Shown: positions 63,652 to 64,000 of the stretch, one piece after another | Layout of the letters: every line of letters begins with the position of its first letter | Position numbering within the stretch: the first letter of the stretch is position 1 | NCBI GenBank assembly: GCA_946482365.1 | Contig: CAMLQY010000007.1 | Span: 23,880-87,879 of the forward strand | From: an uncultured Actinomycetes bacterium | GTDB lineage: Bacteria; Actinomycetota; Thermoleophilia; Solirubrobacterales; 70-9 | Length of the DNA: 64,000 nt | Reading direction: 5' to 3' | Position numbers and translations under genes: made by a program | The notes under the pieces: model-generated | Database searches by the model: none | Told to the model about the DNA's origin: nothing | The model's input: only the letters and a program-made list of their open reading frames with translations

Positions 63652-64000
63652 TCTGCCGCATATACCCGAGGGTGGAGATGACGAGAGCGACAGCGGCGCA
63701 GAGGGAGAAGGCACCGGCGCCCAGCGCCCATCCCGCGTTGACGTCGCTGAGGTAGTGGACGCCGAGGTAGACGCGGGAGAGGCCGATCGCCGCCGCCAGC
63801 CCGATCCCCGCCGCCACCACGGCGGTCGCGCGCGCCATCCCCGGCCGCAGGCGCACGGTCAGCGTCACCGCGAGCCAGACGTAGAAGGTCGAGTAGGCGG
63901 CGTGGCCGCTGGGGAACGAGGAGCCGACGGAGTCGACGAGGGCGCCCGACGGGCGGGGCCGGTCGACCGCGTCCTTCAGCTCGTGGAAGCCGACGAAAAG
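63593..64000 (-). CDS. PAP2-superfamily membrane phosphatase (5' part beyond the window)
   Basis: The frame is open to the window edge; 135 C-terminal residues are visible. All three PAP2 motifs are present: K-x6-RP as KDAVDRPRP, the PSGH motif in SSFPSGHAAYSTF, and SR-x5-H-x3-D as SRVYLGVHYLSD. Membrane helices follow (VVAAGIGLAAAIGLS, AFSLCAAVALVISTLGYM). Enzymes of this type dephosphorylate undecaprenyl pyrophosphate, phosphatidic acid or similar lipids at the outer face of the membrane. The polar tail after the last helix overlaps the next gene. Confidence 0.9.
   Translation of the reverse strand, partial: LFVGFHELKDAVDRPRPSGALVDSVGSSFPSGHAAYSTFYVWLAVTLTVRLRPGMARATAVVAAGIGLAAAIGLSRVYLGVHYLSDVNAGWALGAGAFSLCAAVALVISTLGYMRQNAPGALAERDPSGATEDRG

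Overview
The window is about 64 kb of high-GC DNA, dense with genes and mostly free of gaps. It looks like a chromosome segment of an actinobacterium of the Thermoleophilia/Solirubrobacterales type. The reasons are very high GC at third codon positions, many GTG/TTG (and apparently CTG) starts, an ECF sigma factor fused to a zinc-binding anti-sigma-like tail, and exported proteins with beta-repeat C-terminal domains that I associate with that lineage. The lineage call is an inference from gene content; no rRNA is present to confirm it.

Layout. (1) 1-13.4 kb is a cell-surface glycan region: the end of a PseC-like aminotransferase, a NeuB/PseI-type nonulosonate synthase, a PseG-type sugar-nucleotide hydrolase, a PseH-like acetyltransferase, a sulfotransferase, a polytopic membrane protein, a Wzz/tyrosine autokinase, and an epimerase-TagO/WecA-GT4 operon. 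Two exported repeat proteins (TolB-like propeller, InlB-like repeats) are mixed in. (2) 13.4-21.3 kb is mixed metabolism and regulation: PLP desulfhydrase-like enzyme, alcohol dehydrogenase, Mug glycosylase, cupin, two divergent DUF2294 genes, a STAS protein, a fatty-acid desaturase and an arylsulfotransferase-like lipoprotein. (3) 21.4-25.6 kb is a lower-GC defence island: C5-cytosine methyltransferase, Vsr endonuclease, a candidate restriction nuclease, then a DUF262 plus HEPN pair. It ends at an initiator tRNA-Met gene. (4) 25.9-34.9 kb holds Ppx/GppA, a TPP enzyme, tRNA-Leu, the fused sigma factor, a metallo-hydrolase, a rhomboid-like protein, class I aldolase, a nuclease and small unknowns. 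(5) 35-44 kb holds a GT-C-like membrane protein, DivIC/FtsB, enolase, a SurA/PrsA-like foldase and Mfd. (6) 44-54.3 kb holds a FAH hydrolase operon, a GMC oxidoreductase, a CSLREA beta-helix protein, enoyl-CoA hydratase, Pth, L25 and a UbiB kinase. (7) 54.3-64 kb holds a membrane protein, an AbiEi/DUF559-type nuclease gene framed by palindromic repeats, GDPD, GlmU-Prs, HdeD, an HNH protein, tRNA-Gln, a PucR regulator and a PAP2 phosphatase.

The most distinctive non-coding feature is a set of palindromic repeats. One family has a 47-49 bp hairpin unit with a TTCCGGTGCGC arm (5 copies). Two copies form perfect 51-bp direct repeats on either side of the AbiEi/DUF559 gene, and a third supplies that gene's start codon. 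A second family of about 85 bp (3 copies plus a 15-nt match) has one copy inside the reading frame of a membrane protein. Other long perfect hairpins sit directly after stop codons, mostly between convergent genes, and probably terminate transcription. No CRISPR array, rRNA, integrase or transposase was found.
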